Source: Branchiostoma floridae
Taxonomy: Eukaryota; Chordata; Leptocardii; Amphioxiformes; Branchiostomatidae
Direction: 5' to 3'
Length of the DNA stretch: 64,000 bases
NCBI RefSeq assembly: GCF_000003815.2
Contig: NC_049988.1
Location: 9,989,788-10,053,787, forward strand
This document shows positions 33,444 to 46,494 of the stretch, one piece after another. Both the position numbers and the translations under genes were made by a program. A model generated the notes under the pieces. It saw only the letters and a program-made list of their open reading frames with translations. It searched no databases and was not told where the DNA came from. Positions within the stretch are counted from its first letter, which is position 1, and every line of letters starts with the position of its first letter.

Positions 33444-36400
33444 CATTCTGACCAATCAGGGGAGCGATACCCACCTGCCTTGCCTGAATCTACGTGTTAC
33501 GGCGTCATAACCAACGTGGAACGGGGCCTTCTGATTGGTCCGCGGCGCCTGGCTATATGATAATATTGTATATACGTGACTGGAATACTTAGATATTCAT
33601 ATTTATTGCTACAACGTAGCATTGGTGTTCGGTATGAGGGGGTTTACCTTAACTGTAAAACAGAAAAACACATGATATAGTTGATGAATGTTATGTTTAT
33701 ATAGAAAAAGGATAAAAGATGAAACAAACAAACTGAGAAAAGTCTACTTCTTTTTATGTCATATTTCTTAAGTTTTCAACTTTTTTCATTAAGATAATCC
33801 GATATTTTGCAGCATGTTTCCTTCATCTATGGATCATATTAATAATCTGTCCTCAGGCACAGGTCTATAGGGCCTTGTGTTAATATAAATCCTCAATATG
33901 TGCAAGAGGGTACCTTCAAACTGTCTCTGATTTCGACGTTTTTCAACATTCCTGTTGAAACAATAGCGGAACCATTATGATAATACACTTCCATATCTTC
34001 TATTACATAACGCTGTTGTACTTAGTGTCTACCAGACTGAATACGCTGGCTATTATAGGGAGAACAACTTGCCAGGGGAGTTCGCTACCAGAGGAGTTGG
34101 CCGACCGGAAAAAAAAAAAAAACTTAGCGTGGACTGACTCCTCTGGCCAATTTTCCGATCATTTTTCTGAATTCTACGATCCCCGCACCCCCGTAGGAAG
34201 GCCTGGTAGAGGCTGATTGTACTAGAGCTAGTAACGTTATATCACCAGACCTACCAGACCTGGCGTACCACCGGAGGCTATCTCATTAGTACGTTACCAT
34301 AGCATCGCTAAAGACTAATCACCTAAAAGATGTCCAGCCTGTTGTCTGTTGTCTGAGACAGCTGCGTGGCTGGCAAGTCAGTTTCTTCAGCTACCCGAGA
34401 ACGTTTTGAATTTGCTTTCCTTGAGGACCCCCCCACGGGCGACAGAAGTGTCTGTGCGTGTGCCGTGCTACAGGTAAGTTCTTGAGTTACAATTAAGCAT
34501 GGTTTTACCTTTGATACAGCGATAGGGAGGGTTGGTAGATTAGGGTTGCCCAATTAGCATTCGTTGTCCCAGGCCAAGCTTTGGTCAGACCAAGGACGTT
34601 CAGACATGTTACAAAACGCTTGCAGTGACAGTGTTACCACTCAATGTGTACAGGGCGTCCTACAATACCAGGCTAGACGTGTGTTTAGATATCATTTGAT
34701 CAGGGTTATTTCCGTGTCTAATCATTTCCGTGTCTACTCTAGCCTTAGATATGTCAATGCTTCTTCCCCGGTGCCAAGTCTAAATGTAATTATATACCGA
34801 TTTTATGGTATTTGGTTCTGCCAAGGACACTATGCCCTTGGTTCTGTCGACCTACTTTCTTTCATCTACAAATGAGGTCAAGGAATACATATCAATGAAA
34901 ATAAATGGCCAATACAAAAGATATGACCCGGCTGTTACGTGTTGCTGTATTGTTATTGTTTTTTGTCGGTATTTTAATCCTGTGGCCACGTGGTATATGC
35001 TTCTGTAAATGTGTTTGTGGTACTCTTTCCGGAAACCTCCCAGCACCAACGGAGAACTGTGTCTGTGCTTGGTGCATATTCTCTAACATTTGTTTGTTAC
35101 TTTTTATCAAGGGGGTTAATTACTTACCACGTGCAGATAACGTACAATTTTTTTCTCAAACTGTAATGATGCAGATATCTATTGTCGATTTTAGAGAAAC
35201 CCCAGCGAAGCCTGAGTTTATAACAAAACATCAACAGGCCTAGATTGTGTTTTATTAGTACAGGGAAGCCCTCTTGCAGAATGTATGGCATGGACATGCT
35301 AGTACACACGCATGGTTGTGAGCAGTGCTTGACTGTCCCCTGTTTGTCCTTTTAACCTTACCTCTGTATCTGAAGTCCCAGAACACGCTGATAGATTGTT
35401 GAGAAGACAAGTTTGCAATGTTAGTATAAATGTGGTACGACATACCTAGTCCTACTAACGTTTTGTTGATACAACCACCATGCTGTTCAAAACACAAAAC
35501 GACATTATTATCTCTGGGACTCCCCTATTATTTACTTTATCCTCTCTTTCAGTCAATATTGAAATGTCTAAGCCCTTCCTATCCCCTAGTGTCCAACTAA
35601 AATGGAGTGGATATCTTAAGTGATACCGCACACTGCATACATATCCGATAATTGACTAAACCAACGGGTTGAGTGTGTGGTTTATAGCAGTCGGTAAATA
35701 TGGTGTTTCTTTAAATGACTCAACTTTGTCGTGTAGTCTGAATCTTCAGTTTATAGCCGAGTTATATCTATTTAACGTTAGTTGCTATCTAACTGTGTAA
35801 GTTAAGCAACGAGAGCGAATACTATAAGGTTTGAATTTTTCGGCACAGTACATGTATATATTCTGATATTCTACTACATGTACATTAATTTGTTATACAA
35901 TTAAAATGGCGACTATTCTTGTAATTATGAGTTAAAAACAAAGAAACCACATATCTAGATGCAGATTGGGCAACTATTACCTTCTAATTATTTGTCTTTG
36001 TCGGGATCAAAGACCGTATGAGCGTATGTATGTATATTTTATTTGTTTGTATTGTTAGTATTGGCAACTGCATACCGGGTAAACCGCCTCATGGCGCAAC
36101 ACACCAGGTTTGTACTGAACAACGAACTGTTACAAGCTGCATACCGGGACAAATTTATTTGATCCACTTACACCGGGATGGACCCCCTTCTCTTTTCAAT
36201 TAAGCGTAGGTTATTTTTGAGTGCCTTGTGGCTCTCCTCAAACACGGGACCTCCATTTAACCTCATATCCGAGGAACGTCCTTAACCGAAGCTAGGTACT
36301 CATTTTCACCTGAGTGGAGTGAGGAAATTCGTGTTGAATTAGACATCTACGTATACATACAGTACAACTCTCCGTCCAAGTCCGCCTGAAGATTCTATAA

Positions 36401-37604
36401 TTTGGGTACTAAGTATGTAGTTTTAGAGTTAAACCAAACTCCATGTTTAAACCAATGTAAATAAGATTATTCACACGTACTGCCACAATGATGTCTCTTT
36501 AAGCATCAAAGCACCTGTAAAACCTGATTATTCAAACCAAAACACCGAGACATTCCGAAAATACTACTACTTTACGAGTTCTCTTCACTTCACCTACAGT
36601 CGGTTTGTGGCTGATCGAATCATTCCAGTTGGCTGAACGAAACAACAAGTTTGTTTTTTAGACGTTCCGTAGAAGAGAAACTTAGAATAGAGCCCTATCC
36701 TACTGCAGTGTAATGGCTACGAAGCATATGAAGTGTTTTGATCTTAACGCCCTGTTGGAGAATTATGAGACAACTCTCAGCTGTTAAAACAAAGGAGATA
36801 CCAAGAAAGACGTAGATGTTACGTAGGTGTACTCGAGACGAACGTCACACGTTACCTAGTCACGGCCACCATACGTTAGTTCAACTACACTTACGCACGA
36901 GCTCCAATGGCCCGAGAGCATCGCCATTGTTCTGCGGAGTCCAAACTTAGTTTAATGCCTCGGGGCTTATGTGCGTGTGAGAAAAAAGGGAGGTGGCGAA
37001 GAACATCGCCTGTCATGGGTCAATGCGTTTGGATGCATTCTGGAAATGTCGCCATTTTGAAGACGACGTAATTAGGGAAAAATTCGTGGCAACATGATTT
37101 TGTCTTCGTTCGAATCTTCGACTTAACCTTGGCGTCTTCCAGAAGACCAATCCGGCAACTGGTTCTACAGACATTCGGGAGAACAACACGGCTATAAAGG
37201 TGGGTTAGGTCAAACAGCTATGTCCTGCATACAACATACAATTAATGGCGCCCTGGCCAGTAATTACTTTTATCGTAATGCAAATCTCGAAGAATCCTTG
37301 ATATACAGTAACAATCATGTTTTTGAATAGTTGGCATCAAGCGTCAACTGCGTAGGAAATATGACGTCATCGTAGGTTTCAAAAGACGTTTCTGCATTGA
37401 ATAATTAGTTTACCATTTTCTCAAATGGCCTACATGTTAGTCCTTTGTATGTTCTTCGCATACTAACTGAAACCTTGACGTTTCATACAAATGCTCTTAA
37501 GTCTAGAAATCAAGAAGAGAACAGATAGGGACGAGATTTGAATATTTAAGACATAAGTAGGGACAGAAACTCGCTCTGTTCTAGTACCGTATCATTGGAA
37601 ATTA
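33444..37604. other. Non-coding stretch without recognised genes
   Basis: An imperfect inverted repeat lies at 34068-34167 around an A run (CCAGAGGAGT and ACTCCTCTGG). An open frame at 34905-35243 begins with a hydrophobic stretch (LLRVAVLLLFFVGILILW) but lacks a known domain and good codon bias. Nothing else is supported. Confidence 0.4.
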
Positions 37605-37803
37605 TTGCAGGGATTCAATTTCGCGGCAGTGGAAAATGGAGTATTCACGGTGGGTTTACGGGTTGAAACTACCATGTAGGGTTTTACTGTGAAAGAGGAA
37701 AATTTCGATGTGGCTTTTGGTTTACAGTGAAGAGATCACGACGAGAACCGCAAACATAAATTGGTAAAAAAAAAAGCATCGCGAACGTTTGTCCCTTTAC
37801 GGT
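37605..37803. mobile_element. Decayed copy of the CTGTAAATGCAG TIR family
   Basis: TTGCAGGGATTCAATTTCGC, GGAAAATGGAGTATTCACGG and ATCGCGAACGTTTG keep the order of words seen at 48009-48222, but the ends have lost their clear inverted pairing. Confidence 0.4.
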
Positions 37804-39519
37804 ATTCTCCTATCATTCCACAACCACTTGGAGCTACGAGACAACCTACCTTATCATCTACCACAAACAACAAAGTACTAGGGTGGCAAGAGCTTTCGTG
37901 AGCGTTACTATTACATTATATTCTTCTGACTAGAGGATCAATATCTTAGAATTGGGACGAGGTACGACTTGACACAGTGTTCCTTCACACATTATTCATT
38001 TCATGGATGGTTTCATACAGAATTTCTGCTTACGAAGTCACGAGTGTTGACAAGACAGTGTTAATGGCTACTTAGTTATGGATCATAGGTTTAATCTAAT
38101 GTCACATTTGGACACATCATGCATCCAATGGTCCTTCAAACCACCCTAGGGGTTATAAAAACTTGATCTGTTTGGTGGCTTGGTGCCTAGATAAGGCCAG
38201 TGCAGATAAACTTTATGTTGGGCATCCTTTGCAGACTCCAAATCTAATGCGAGAGTGCGAAAAAATCACGATGGGCAAATTTTCAATGTAACGTCAGAGA
38301 TATTGACAGGAATCGAAGGGACAAAACAACTGGCATCGCAGCCTACATGTCTTATATACTGTATTCCAGAATTAGTGCAGGAAGTGAATGTAGGCCAGCG
38401 TGGTAGCCAGCTTACCAACTACACAGGTATCATTTTTTCAACTCCCGACCTAGCTATACTTGCACACCTATAGTCATTGCTGCCTCACTTGTGTCACTCC
38501 CTCCGCTACATGCAAGGGTACCACACGACATATAGTCCCATTTTGGGGTATATTCTTGTTATATCGTCGGAGAGGTACGATGTTTTGCTTGCCTGCCGGA
38601 TGTGATCCTTGTCACCATGAATGCTGTGCCCCAAACACATGTTTACTGGTCCCCCCGTGGACTGTTCCCGCGGTTCGAGTGGCCTTGAGTTTACGGGTAG
38701 TTGCAGACTGGCTTCATTTGGGTCACTTCCTTGACCCCGTGACCTGGCCCCATTCTGTCGCCATGCTCTTGTTTGTCTTCTCGTGTTATACAGTCGTTTT
38801 CTTGTCTTTCCAAAACATTAAGTTTACGTCTACAAACTTTCTGTAATCAACTATGCCCCTGTGGGCTACTAGTGTGGGCTCTATACAAACATGCCACCCA
38901 GGTGTACAATGGGACCAACCACCCTAGCCTACTCCTAACCTAATTTCAGACCACAGCTCACATCAGTTAAACCAATTTCCTGCAAAGTTCAGTGACTTCT
39001 TACGTACATCTTACGCTAGGTACTTGACCCTAAGTCCTATCCAGACGGTACTTCCCTCAGTTTATATTGGAACGCCCGAAACAGTTGCACGCCCCAATAA
39101 TGTTTACTTACTGATACATTATCTTTAATGACTATTTTGCCACATGCCACTTTCTAGTATAAAAAGATATATACGATTTGGTAGAGTCGTGAAAAGGTGT
39201 TTGACGTGTATGTATCAGTGTCAGGTTTCCGTCAGTGTAGGGTTGTGTAGTGGTGCAAAACTTACACTGAGGAGGACAGGGCATGTCAACACTCCCGCGT
39301 TGTTTTGTGGGTTAGAGGATAATTCGACCCTCCTTTGGCCATGACTGGTGTGACAAGACGGGACAGCAACAAACTAAAGCAAGCATGCTGTGTGACACAT
39401 GTATGATCGTATCATACTGGACTACCGTGAAGCAAGATCTGTAGTACTTTGTTTTCATATATATTGTAACATTGGGGTTCAAGCGCCGCCAAACTGACCT
39501 TGCCAAATGGTCCTACCTT
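37804..39519. other. Non-coding stretch without recognised genes
   Basis: An open frame at 38460-38846 is Cys- and hydrophobic-rich, but it has no signal, splice context or recognised domain. No repeats were recognised. Confidence 0.4.
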
Positions 39520-39590
39520 TTGGCGTAGTGCTTAGCGATGTTGGGTTTGTGAGCTGGCGGCAGGGGGTTCGAATCCCGTGGACTTTTTTT
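39520..39590 (+). repeat. tRNA-derived SINE-like head
   Basis: TGGCGTAGTGCTTAGCG resembles an internal A box, and GGTTCGAATCC at 39566-39576 is a perfect polymerase III B box, 45 bases on. The cloverleaf ends do not pair, so this is not a functional tRNA. Confidence 0.5.
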
Positions 39591-39599
39591 TACTCGCCT

Positions 39600-39672
39600 C
39601 TTACACCGGGAATTGAACCCGGGCCTGGGCAGTGATAGCGCAAAACCCTAACCAATAGACCATATCTACAAC
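39600..39672 (-). repeat. tRNA-Glu-like pseudogene or SINE head
   Basis: On the minus strand TGGTCTATTGGTTAGGGTTT, then GCGCTATCACTGCC and CCCGGGTTCAATTCCCGG closely follow eukaryotic tRNA-Glu. The anticodon loop reads CTATCAC rather than CTCTCAC or CTTTCAC, and the anticodon and acceptor stems do not pair, so it is not expected to be functional. Confidence 0.55.
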
Positions 39673-40157
39673 AATTCACATGATTACGAACGTGGTATGC
39701 ATGCGGTTCTCTCTGCTGTACCGTTACTACTTCCGTTAGGTGATGGAAATGCAGTGCATACAGAGAAGTCCATAGTCTTTGACTCTTTAGTTTGGTCCAA
39801 CAGGTGGATTCGGGTGCTGTGTCCAGTATTAATTATCATTATGGTGCTAGCTTATAAAGTCTGATGCCCACTCACCCAACGCCAACAGGCCTAACTATCA
39901 CCCCTCCCTTATCTATATGCTTTCCGAAGTGGAGACTTTATGACTGGACGTATCATGTAGGGTTATCGGGGTCAAATGACCTGAGTGTTCTCCCCTCGTA
40001 AAATAGATAACACGAAATACAACTGTGACCTTAGATAACACACGATCGCCCACGTCGCTGCCCTAACGGAATATTGTTAGAATTTAGATTATTTACCTGT
40101 TTTCAATAACTTCATGTACAGTTATGTACAATCATGTACTGTATTTGATTTTGTTCA
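39673..40157. other. Non-coding stretch
   Basis: No supported feature. Confidence 0.4.
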
Positions 40158-40205
40158 CTTGTAATTAGCCCATGGGCATGAATTTGCAATAAAAACATTT
40201 ATTGT
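40158..40205 (+). repeat. LINE-like 3' end (AATTAGCCC...GGGCA motif), copy 2
   Basis: CTTGTAATTAGCCCATGGGC followed by GAATTTGCAATAAA matches 17792-17840. It directly abuts the TIR element at 40207. Confidence 0.5.
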
Positions 40206-40206
40206 T

Positions 40207-40429
40207 TAGGCTGACGTCACATGTCAAAACCTGGGCCCGGCCGGGCTGTCACAAGCTGTGGAAACGAAAAATAGAAATGTATGACGTAAAATATGCACAA
40301 ACAATGCCTACGACAATTCTCTTAACGTCATTTGTAGTTTGGTGTCTTTTACATCATACTTAATTTTTGTTACAGAATTCCCGAAAGCTGCCCGGCCGGG
40401 CCCCTGTTTGGAAATGTAACATAGCCTTA
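40207..40429. mobile_element. TIR element, CCCGGCCGGGC family, copy 2
   Basis: TA-GGCTGACGTCACATG with CCCGGCCGGGCTG at the left mirrors CAGCTGCCCGGCCGGGC-like words, TTTGGAAATGTAACATAGCC and TA at the right. It is 223 bp with an A/T-rich centre. Confidence 0.75.
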
Positions 40430-42718
40430 CGGGTGGTCCAAATGCAGTTATAGAAACCAAACTTTTTCAACTATCAACTGATACTCAAGTTAAATTCACT
40501 ATGATTTTGAATAAAGAGAATTGCTGAGAGGGTGATACGCGTTCCGGCATAATAAATTCTATTGAAAGTTTTCCTTGTAACATGATACCAAATGAATAAA
40601 AATGTCGTGCAAATGGGAAAACGTTGTCCAAGAGATCTAACCTCACAAAATATATCTTAAGTAATTAATCTCTCTTTTTACCATTCATAACACTAAACAC
40701 AATCTGAAAATGAAAAAAAGTCCAATTGACCACAAAGATTCTCGAAATTGTCTGAAAACATTTTTTTTTCAAAAAGCCACATTTAATGCCTGAGATATTA
40801 ATAATGCAAAAGACTGAAGATCATTATTGATGATGGCAACCTTAACAACTGGAGGTCACACCATCCTTGAACCCATTGTTTACCAAAGTGTCATCATTTA
40901 CGCCTACGTCATCGTCTGGGTTGAAACCAATGAGAACGATTGTAACAATATCGTTCGGTGTGTCCTAACACTTGCTGTAGATAAATCATGTGACCTTTTA
41001 TATATTTCACCATGCAATGACAGAGGTGGGTGACAACTGCGACTGTGACAGGGTTGTCATTTGCTGAACCGTAGCCATGTTTCACGATAAATATAATAAT
41101 AATGGATGTCAGTGACATTTATGTCGTTAGAAGCAGAGTAATAATGTAAAAAGATTATGTGTTTGATTGAAACTAACGTGATTTCATGAACCGTAAAAGT
41201 GATGTCGCAACAGGCTATTGTTATCTGTACACCCCGATTCATCCTAAAGTGGTACGTTCCTATACCCCGTTCTCACACGATGAAATCCCCCTAGACAGAA
41301 CGCGATACCCTATCTCTGAACTGTGCCCTGACTAGGCGTGGTACACTATTTCTGTGCAGCCAGATACAATATATTGGCTATTCCAACGTTCTGATTGAAA
41401 ATCCAGACTTGTAGGTTTCGTATTGGACAACAAAACTGGTAACTCCGGAGTACAAAGCCCAAACGACGGAGTGTCAGGGCTTAATTTTTCGTGGAAGCGG
41501 AAGGTTGTCTTACTTCCTCCTCCGTCCTTCAGAAGTAGGTGGGCTGAAATTATGAGAAGGCGCCGGCAATATTCGTGCTTCCTCTACTCACAGCTGTGAC
41601 AGACTTGAGTTCCTTCGGTCACCGATGTGTTGAAACTGGATTTTCCTGATGGTAAGATATTTTGTTCATAGAGTTCTTTGATGAGTTCAATGTAGTCACT
41701 CAAGACATGGTAGAAGGAGCTCACTATTAATGTTGTTTATGCTATCAGTATAACGTTACATATAACGTTAGCGGAAACTCGTGACCTATAGAAATTCTAT
41801 ATCAGATGCGTTGTTGTTTGAGATAAGTGTATCTTACATTTGGTCAGAAAATCGTGATAGATCAGTAATAACAGTGATAGCATTGATCATCATGTACAGC
41901 ACGTGAGGGGTGCAGTATATGTTCCATAGCTTACATGTCTTACATGTACATAGCCATTCATTCTTGCGGATTTGGTTGTATTTTTGTACCATCTCCACCT
42001 TCCAATTGAGTGTCTCTTTTCCACTGTAACCTAAAAATCTTAATTCCGATTCTGTCTTGCTTTTTAAAGACATAAACCTTCTTAACCTTGACTTCACTTA
42101 CATTGTTGTTGAATCCAGCGGCCTTTGCCATGCCCACCAGCATGGGACCAACGTGCAGAAAAACGGTTCCACATGTACTCGTATCATTACGCTACTCTTT
42201 TCTAGCATTTCTCACTGCCTTGAATTGAATGGTCATATCAGAGGACTTGTAGCAGTATGAGTAGCACTTTGATAAACTTTGGAGAAGGGTAGAAGTATAT
42301 CTAATCACTAGCGTTCTCAAATTTGTCTCAGAAGTTAGAATACCACTACGATCGGGACTATATAGTAAAGGGCTTCCTTGTTAGCCTCCAGGTTGAGTTT
42401 TCTAAGTCGTTCCAGATTTCCCGTTGACACCTGATCGCTACTGTTTGATTTGTCCGTGTATGGTCTATAGTTCTAGGCCAAGGGCAATTCTGCGCAGATG
42501 TGGTGATAATTTGTGCCAAGAATAGAAACGGTAAGGTTGTTTACCTCCTTAGCAAGGCGAAAGATGTAAGTTTAAAGAAATGAAAAGACACCGATTTTGG
42601 TCTGGGCCCAATTTTTGTTATGAAACAAACCAATCATGCCTAGGCCTAGATTTAAAACAACTAATCGATAGAATATGAACTTTAACGGTTATTGTCTTTT
42701 ACTCGAAAGCCGTTTATT
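40430..42718. other. Non-coding stretch without recognised genes
   Basis: A GC-richer interval at 41500-41650 ending in a donor-like CTGATG|GTAAGATA could be a 5' untranslated exon, but no coding part was found. Short open frames have no recognised domain. Confidence 0.35.
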
Positions 42719-42808
42719 TGTGTGTATGTGTGTGTGTGTGTGTGTGCGTGTGTTTGTGTGTATGTGCTTGTGTGTGTGTGTGTCTGTGTGCGCGTGTGTG
42801 CGTGTGTT
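42719..42808. repeat. (GT)n microsatellite
   Basis: Interrupted GT run. Confidence 0.95.
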
Positions 42809-43906
42809 TATTTACAAAATTTAATGTGGAGCTCATAGCATTTCTTGCTTATCGGTGTTCTAATATATGCTACGATATGTACGATATGCTGAGAGAATAG
42901 TCAGAAGAATAGTTATTTATCTGAAAATCACGTCCGAAGGCTAATTGCATGAACATTTAAGAGAGAACGAAAAGGATATATGTCTAATCAACTGAAGGTG
43001 CATCTATTATTGGATTTGACTTCTTAGAAAGCAGTGGTTGCTGACCTCACCGGTCCCATAGCCTCACCGGCCGTAGGGGCAGCACTTCCATCCACATATG
43101 TCATCCAACTGTCCCACACACTGGAAAATAAGCGGGTTTTGTGATATATGTCAAACGTCCTTTCTTGGCAAGCGAACGAGACGCGTGGATCTTTCCCAGT
43201 CTGTGCTTCTGTTTGTAATTGACCATTGACTAGTGGTCCATTTTTAATGCACTGGGAAATGTCGTACAGAGGGGTTGTGTGAAAAAAATAAGTATCATTA
43301 AGTTATTCTAAAACTGTTTTCAGTTGAAAGTGTGCAATATCTGCAATAGTTACACTTCGCGTGATGCCTCTGCCCAATAACGTCCTTGCTCTGCCCCTTG
43401 CCATTTTATGTAAAACGTAATGTAGTACTGCAACGCGGCATTGGGATTGCCTATCCTTACTCCAGTATTCTGTCCTGCGGTGGACCCATATATACACCAT
43501 ACACCACAGTCACGTATAAATAAGGCAGGCCTTTCTCGGCATTTCCTCAAGCATGAAAACCAGTCTGGGGCGCTAAACGATAACCTTTTCCCCTCCGTTA
43601 CCCAGTTATTGATTAGCGACCGTCTGACTTGGCGCAGGCAGAGGTAGTCTGATTCATACAGAAGTTACAGTAATTATTTCACGTTCCGAACAGTGAAAGC
43701 GAGTGAAAGTGTGATAAACGGTTGCTAGGTGATGACTATTGCTTCCATGCTGTAAAAGTTTGATGCAAGAACGCGGCAAAAGGTTAGCCGATAATTCCAA
43801 ATCTCACCCCGTTTTTATCGCTATACTTATTCATTTTGGCTCGCTTCAAGTCCATAGGTCACTATGTAAAACAGTGCAGCCGGCAGTCGTCTGTTCTAGA
43901 CTTACT
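42809..43906. other. Non-coding stretch without recognised genes
   Basis: No supported exon or repeat. Confidence 0.4.
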
Positions 43907-44112
43907 TAGACTTAGGTCACATTTCCAAACCAGGGCCCGGCCATGCAGCTTTCGGGAGGGAAAAGTATGATATAAAAGACATCAAAACATACAAAATGTC
44001 GACACAAGATTCATTGGCAAAATTTGTGCATATTTCTAGGTATACACTTTAATTTTTCGCTTCTTTCAACATCCCGGCCGGGCCCCGGTTTGGAAATGTG
44101 ACCTAAGCCTTA
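43907..44112. mobile_element. TIR element, CCCGGCCGGGC family, copy 3
   Basis: TA-GACTTAGGTCACATTTCC with AAACCAGGGCCCGGCC at the left mirrors CCGGCCGGGCCCCGG, TTTGGAAATGTGACCTAAG and CCT-TA at the right. It is 206 bp with no coding frame. Confidence 0.8.
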
Positions 44113-45400
44113 GCAATATCATCATGATGATCAAACTATCTTACTGTTATTGATAACATCCTCTAGATTGATATCATTTTACTCCAAACATGTAAAGAGA
44201 GATGGAAAAAAACGGAACTGGTTTAGAAGAATGCATGAGTTTTCCGAATAACAAATGTTATAGTAAACATCAAATGCAAAGAACATTTTTATTGACAGTC
44301 AGTTATTCGTTTCTTTTGCTTGAGGGGCATTGAGACAACAACAAAAACACCTGTAAAAGTTTTGTAGGCTACATAAAAGTGTTTTCCTTTTGTATATCTG
44401 TTGCCTGACGACTTTTCGACTTCTGACAACTTCTACTGGGGGAGAACACTCCTTTGTATTGTCGTACATTCTTCAAGAGAAAGAGCCTTTCACAAATATG
44501 TCAACACGGATGCACACTGCGAGTATCGACCATAGACTGGAGAGTGCCATGCCTCGTTAGCGCGCAATAGCTGACAAGTCCCGGTCTCTGGCGTTGTGGC
44601 ACGTACGGCAAAGTTTATTTTTAACCCGTGACCTTGGTGACCCCTGTAACGCTTGACTCCCCCCAGACGTCAATCAAACACAATAGACGGCTTACCTGTG
44701 GATCAAAGGTGAATGCGAGGTGGAGGCTAAAAGTTCCGACGTTATTACTAAACTGTTTATGCATTTGTCCAGTACCTAGCGCCTTTGTAATCTTGTTTAC
44801 TTAAAAGATCATAGTTGTGTTTTGATGAGGGGTCGTATAAAAGGCTAGCATTATGTTTAAGCGGCTTCCTCATATTTGTGTATGTATTGTATTGTATAAA
44901 TCCAAGGTAAATCCATCTTGACATAACAATGTTCACTCATGACTGGACATGTATTTCTGACACCGCCCGTGAAGGCGGGACCCCTGAAAGTCAAATATAG
45001 GCTAGCACAATGGGAGGTTTGTAAATAACAGAAGACTGTGACAGGGCGGGTATCTATCATGATGATTTCAGTGGCTATAGGCGGGGCACTACTGTATGTA
45101 AATGTAGAAGTGAGAACCTCATCATTCTGTTGGTTTATCCAATGACCTTGGTGTTTTTTTTCAATGAACTCGCCACTCAGACGGTTAACACGTGTTTGTG
45201 TGTTTGTGCAATGTTTCTGTGCATGTTCACTAAGCTCGGTTGTAACTCATATCTGACTACTCAAGCGCACGTGTCTCAGGTATCTAGAAATGTCTGGAGA
45301 TGGACATCTTATTGTTCTGATAGATAAGGATCAACATTCCAACTCAGGTATTTTACCGTCGGCTACGTGATGGGGAAGGGAGCGGTGAAGGTAATTACAG
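44113..45400. other. Non-coding stretch without recognised genes
   Basis: No supported exon or repeat. Confidence 0.4.
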
Positions 45401-46008
45401 GGCCTGATAGTACATACCAGTCACCATCATCATCGTCTCAACAGGCAAACACAATGGGCATTAGAACTATTATAGAGGACAACAACACAACAATTAGTCG
45501 GCTTGCTACATTTTATCTGTGGTTCTTAAAGATTATTGAAAGATTAAACTTGGGCCTGATAGTACATACCAGTCACCATCATCATCGTCTCAACAGGCAA
45601 ACACAATGGGCATTAGAACTGTTATAGAGGACAACAACACAACAATTAGTCGGCTTGCTACATTTTATCTGTGGTTCTTAAAGATTATTGAAAGATTAAA
45701 CTTGGGCCTGATAGTACATACCAGTCACCATCATCATCGTCTCAACAGGCAAACACAATGGGCATTAGAACTGTTATAGAGGACAACAACACAACAATTA
45801 GTCGGCTTGCTACATTTTATCTGTGGTTCTTAAAGATTATTGAAAGATTAAACTTGGGCCTGATAGTACATACCAGTCACCATCATCATCGTCTCAACAG
45901 GCAAACACAATGGGCATTAGAACTGTTATAGAGGACAACAACACAACAATTAGTCGGCTTGCTACATTTTATCTGTGGTTCTTATAGATAACTCAAAGAT
46001 TAAACTTC
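45401..46008. repeat. 152-bp tandem repeat, 4 units
   Basis: GGCCTGATAGTACATACCAG starts units at 45401, 45553, 45705 and 45857. Units 1-3 are almost identical and the last unit differs only near its end (CTTATAGATAACTC). The unit includes CACCATCATCATCG and AACAACACAACAATTAGTCG. Short open frames inside are by-products. Confidence 0.95.
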
Positions 46009-46060
46009 AATGTGTGGGTGTATATACGCTGTTTTTTTGCGCTGTTTAACAGGGTGTGCC

Positions 46061-46274
46061 TACTCTCCAAGCAGAGGTTAGGCTCCGGCTCCGGCTGTTT
46101 TTTTAACGTTTTTTTTAGTCGATTTTATCGGGCTTTCTATTTTTTTTCTTATATCTTGCTGTGTCAAAACCTGTTTGGCTGGCGTACTTCAAGAAAAATG
46201 ACAAAATAGAAAGCCAGATAAAAACGACTAAAAAACGTTAAAAAAACAGCCGGAGTAACCTCCGCTTGGAGAGT
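46061..46274. mobile_element. TIR element, CCAAGCAGA family, with 10-bp target duplication
   Basis: TACTCTCCAAGCAGAGGTTA at the left mirrors CCTCCGCTTGGAGAGT at the right. Inner arms (CGGCTGTTTTTTTAACG; GACTAAAAAACG) pair too. The direct repeat AGGGTGTGCC flanks it at 46051-46060 and 46275-46284, a size seen with Mutator-like elements. Confidence 0.8.
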
Positions 46275-46494
46275 AGGGTGTGCCCACTTAAACTTGTACG
46301 TACTAGCGTTACAGGCAAGGATGTCTCTGAGTGCAGAGAAGTACAACTTGTATTAAGAATCAGACGGATATTCAATTCATTCGTTACCAGCATAGTCAAC
46401 ATAATGTATATGTAGTAATTAGTTCATAATACATTGTAGGGACAGAAAGACTTGTAACAATTGTTAGACACATAAACAGACACTTAACAGCATG

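Noticed and set aside
34905-35243. 112-codon frame starting with a hydrophobic stretch
   Set aside because: No known domain, Cys-rich by chance, poor codon bias and no splice or poly(A) context.
38460-38846. 128-codon Cys-rich frame
   Set aside because: No signal peptide, recognisable motif or transcript signals.
39600-39672. Functional tRNA-Glu gene on the minus strand
   Set aside because: The anticodon loop would read ATC and neither the anticodon nor the acceptor stem pairs.
45367-45627. 86-codon frame with HHHH-like motif
   Set aside because: By-product of the 152-bp tandem repeat.
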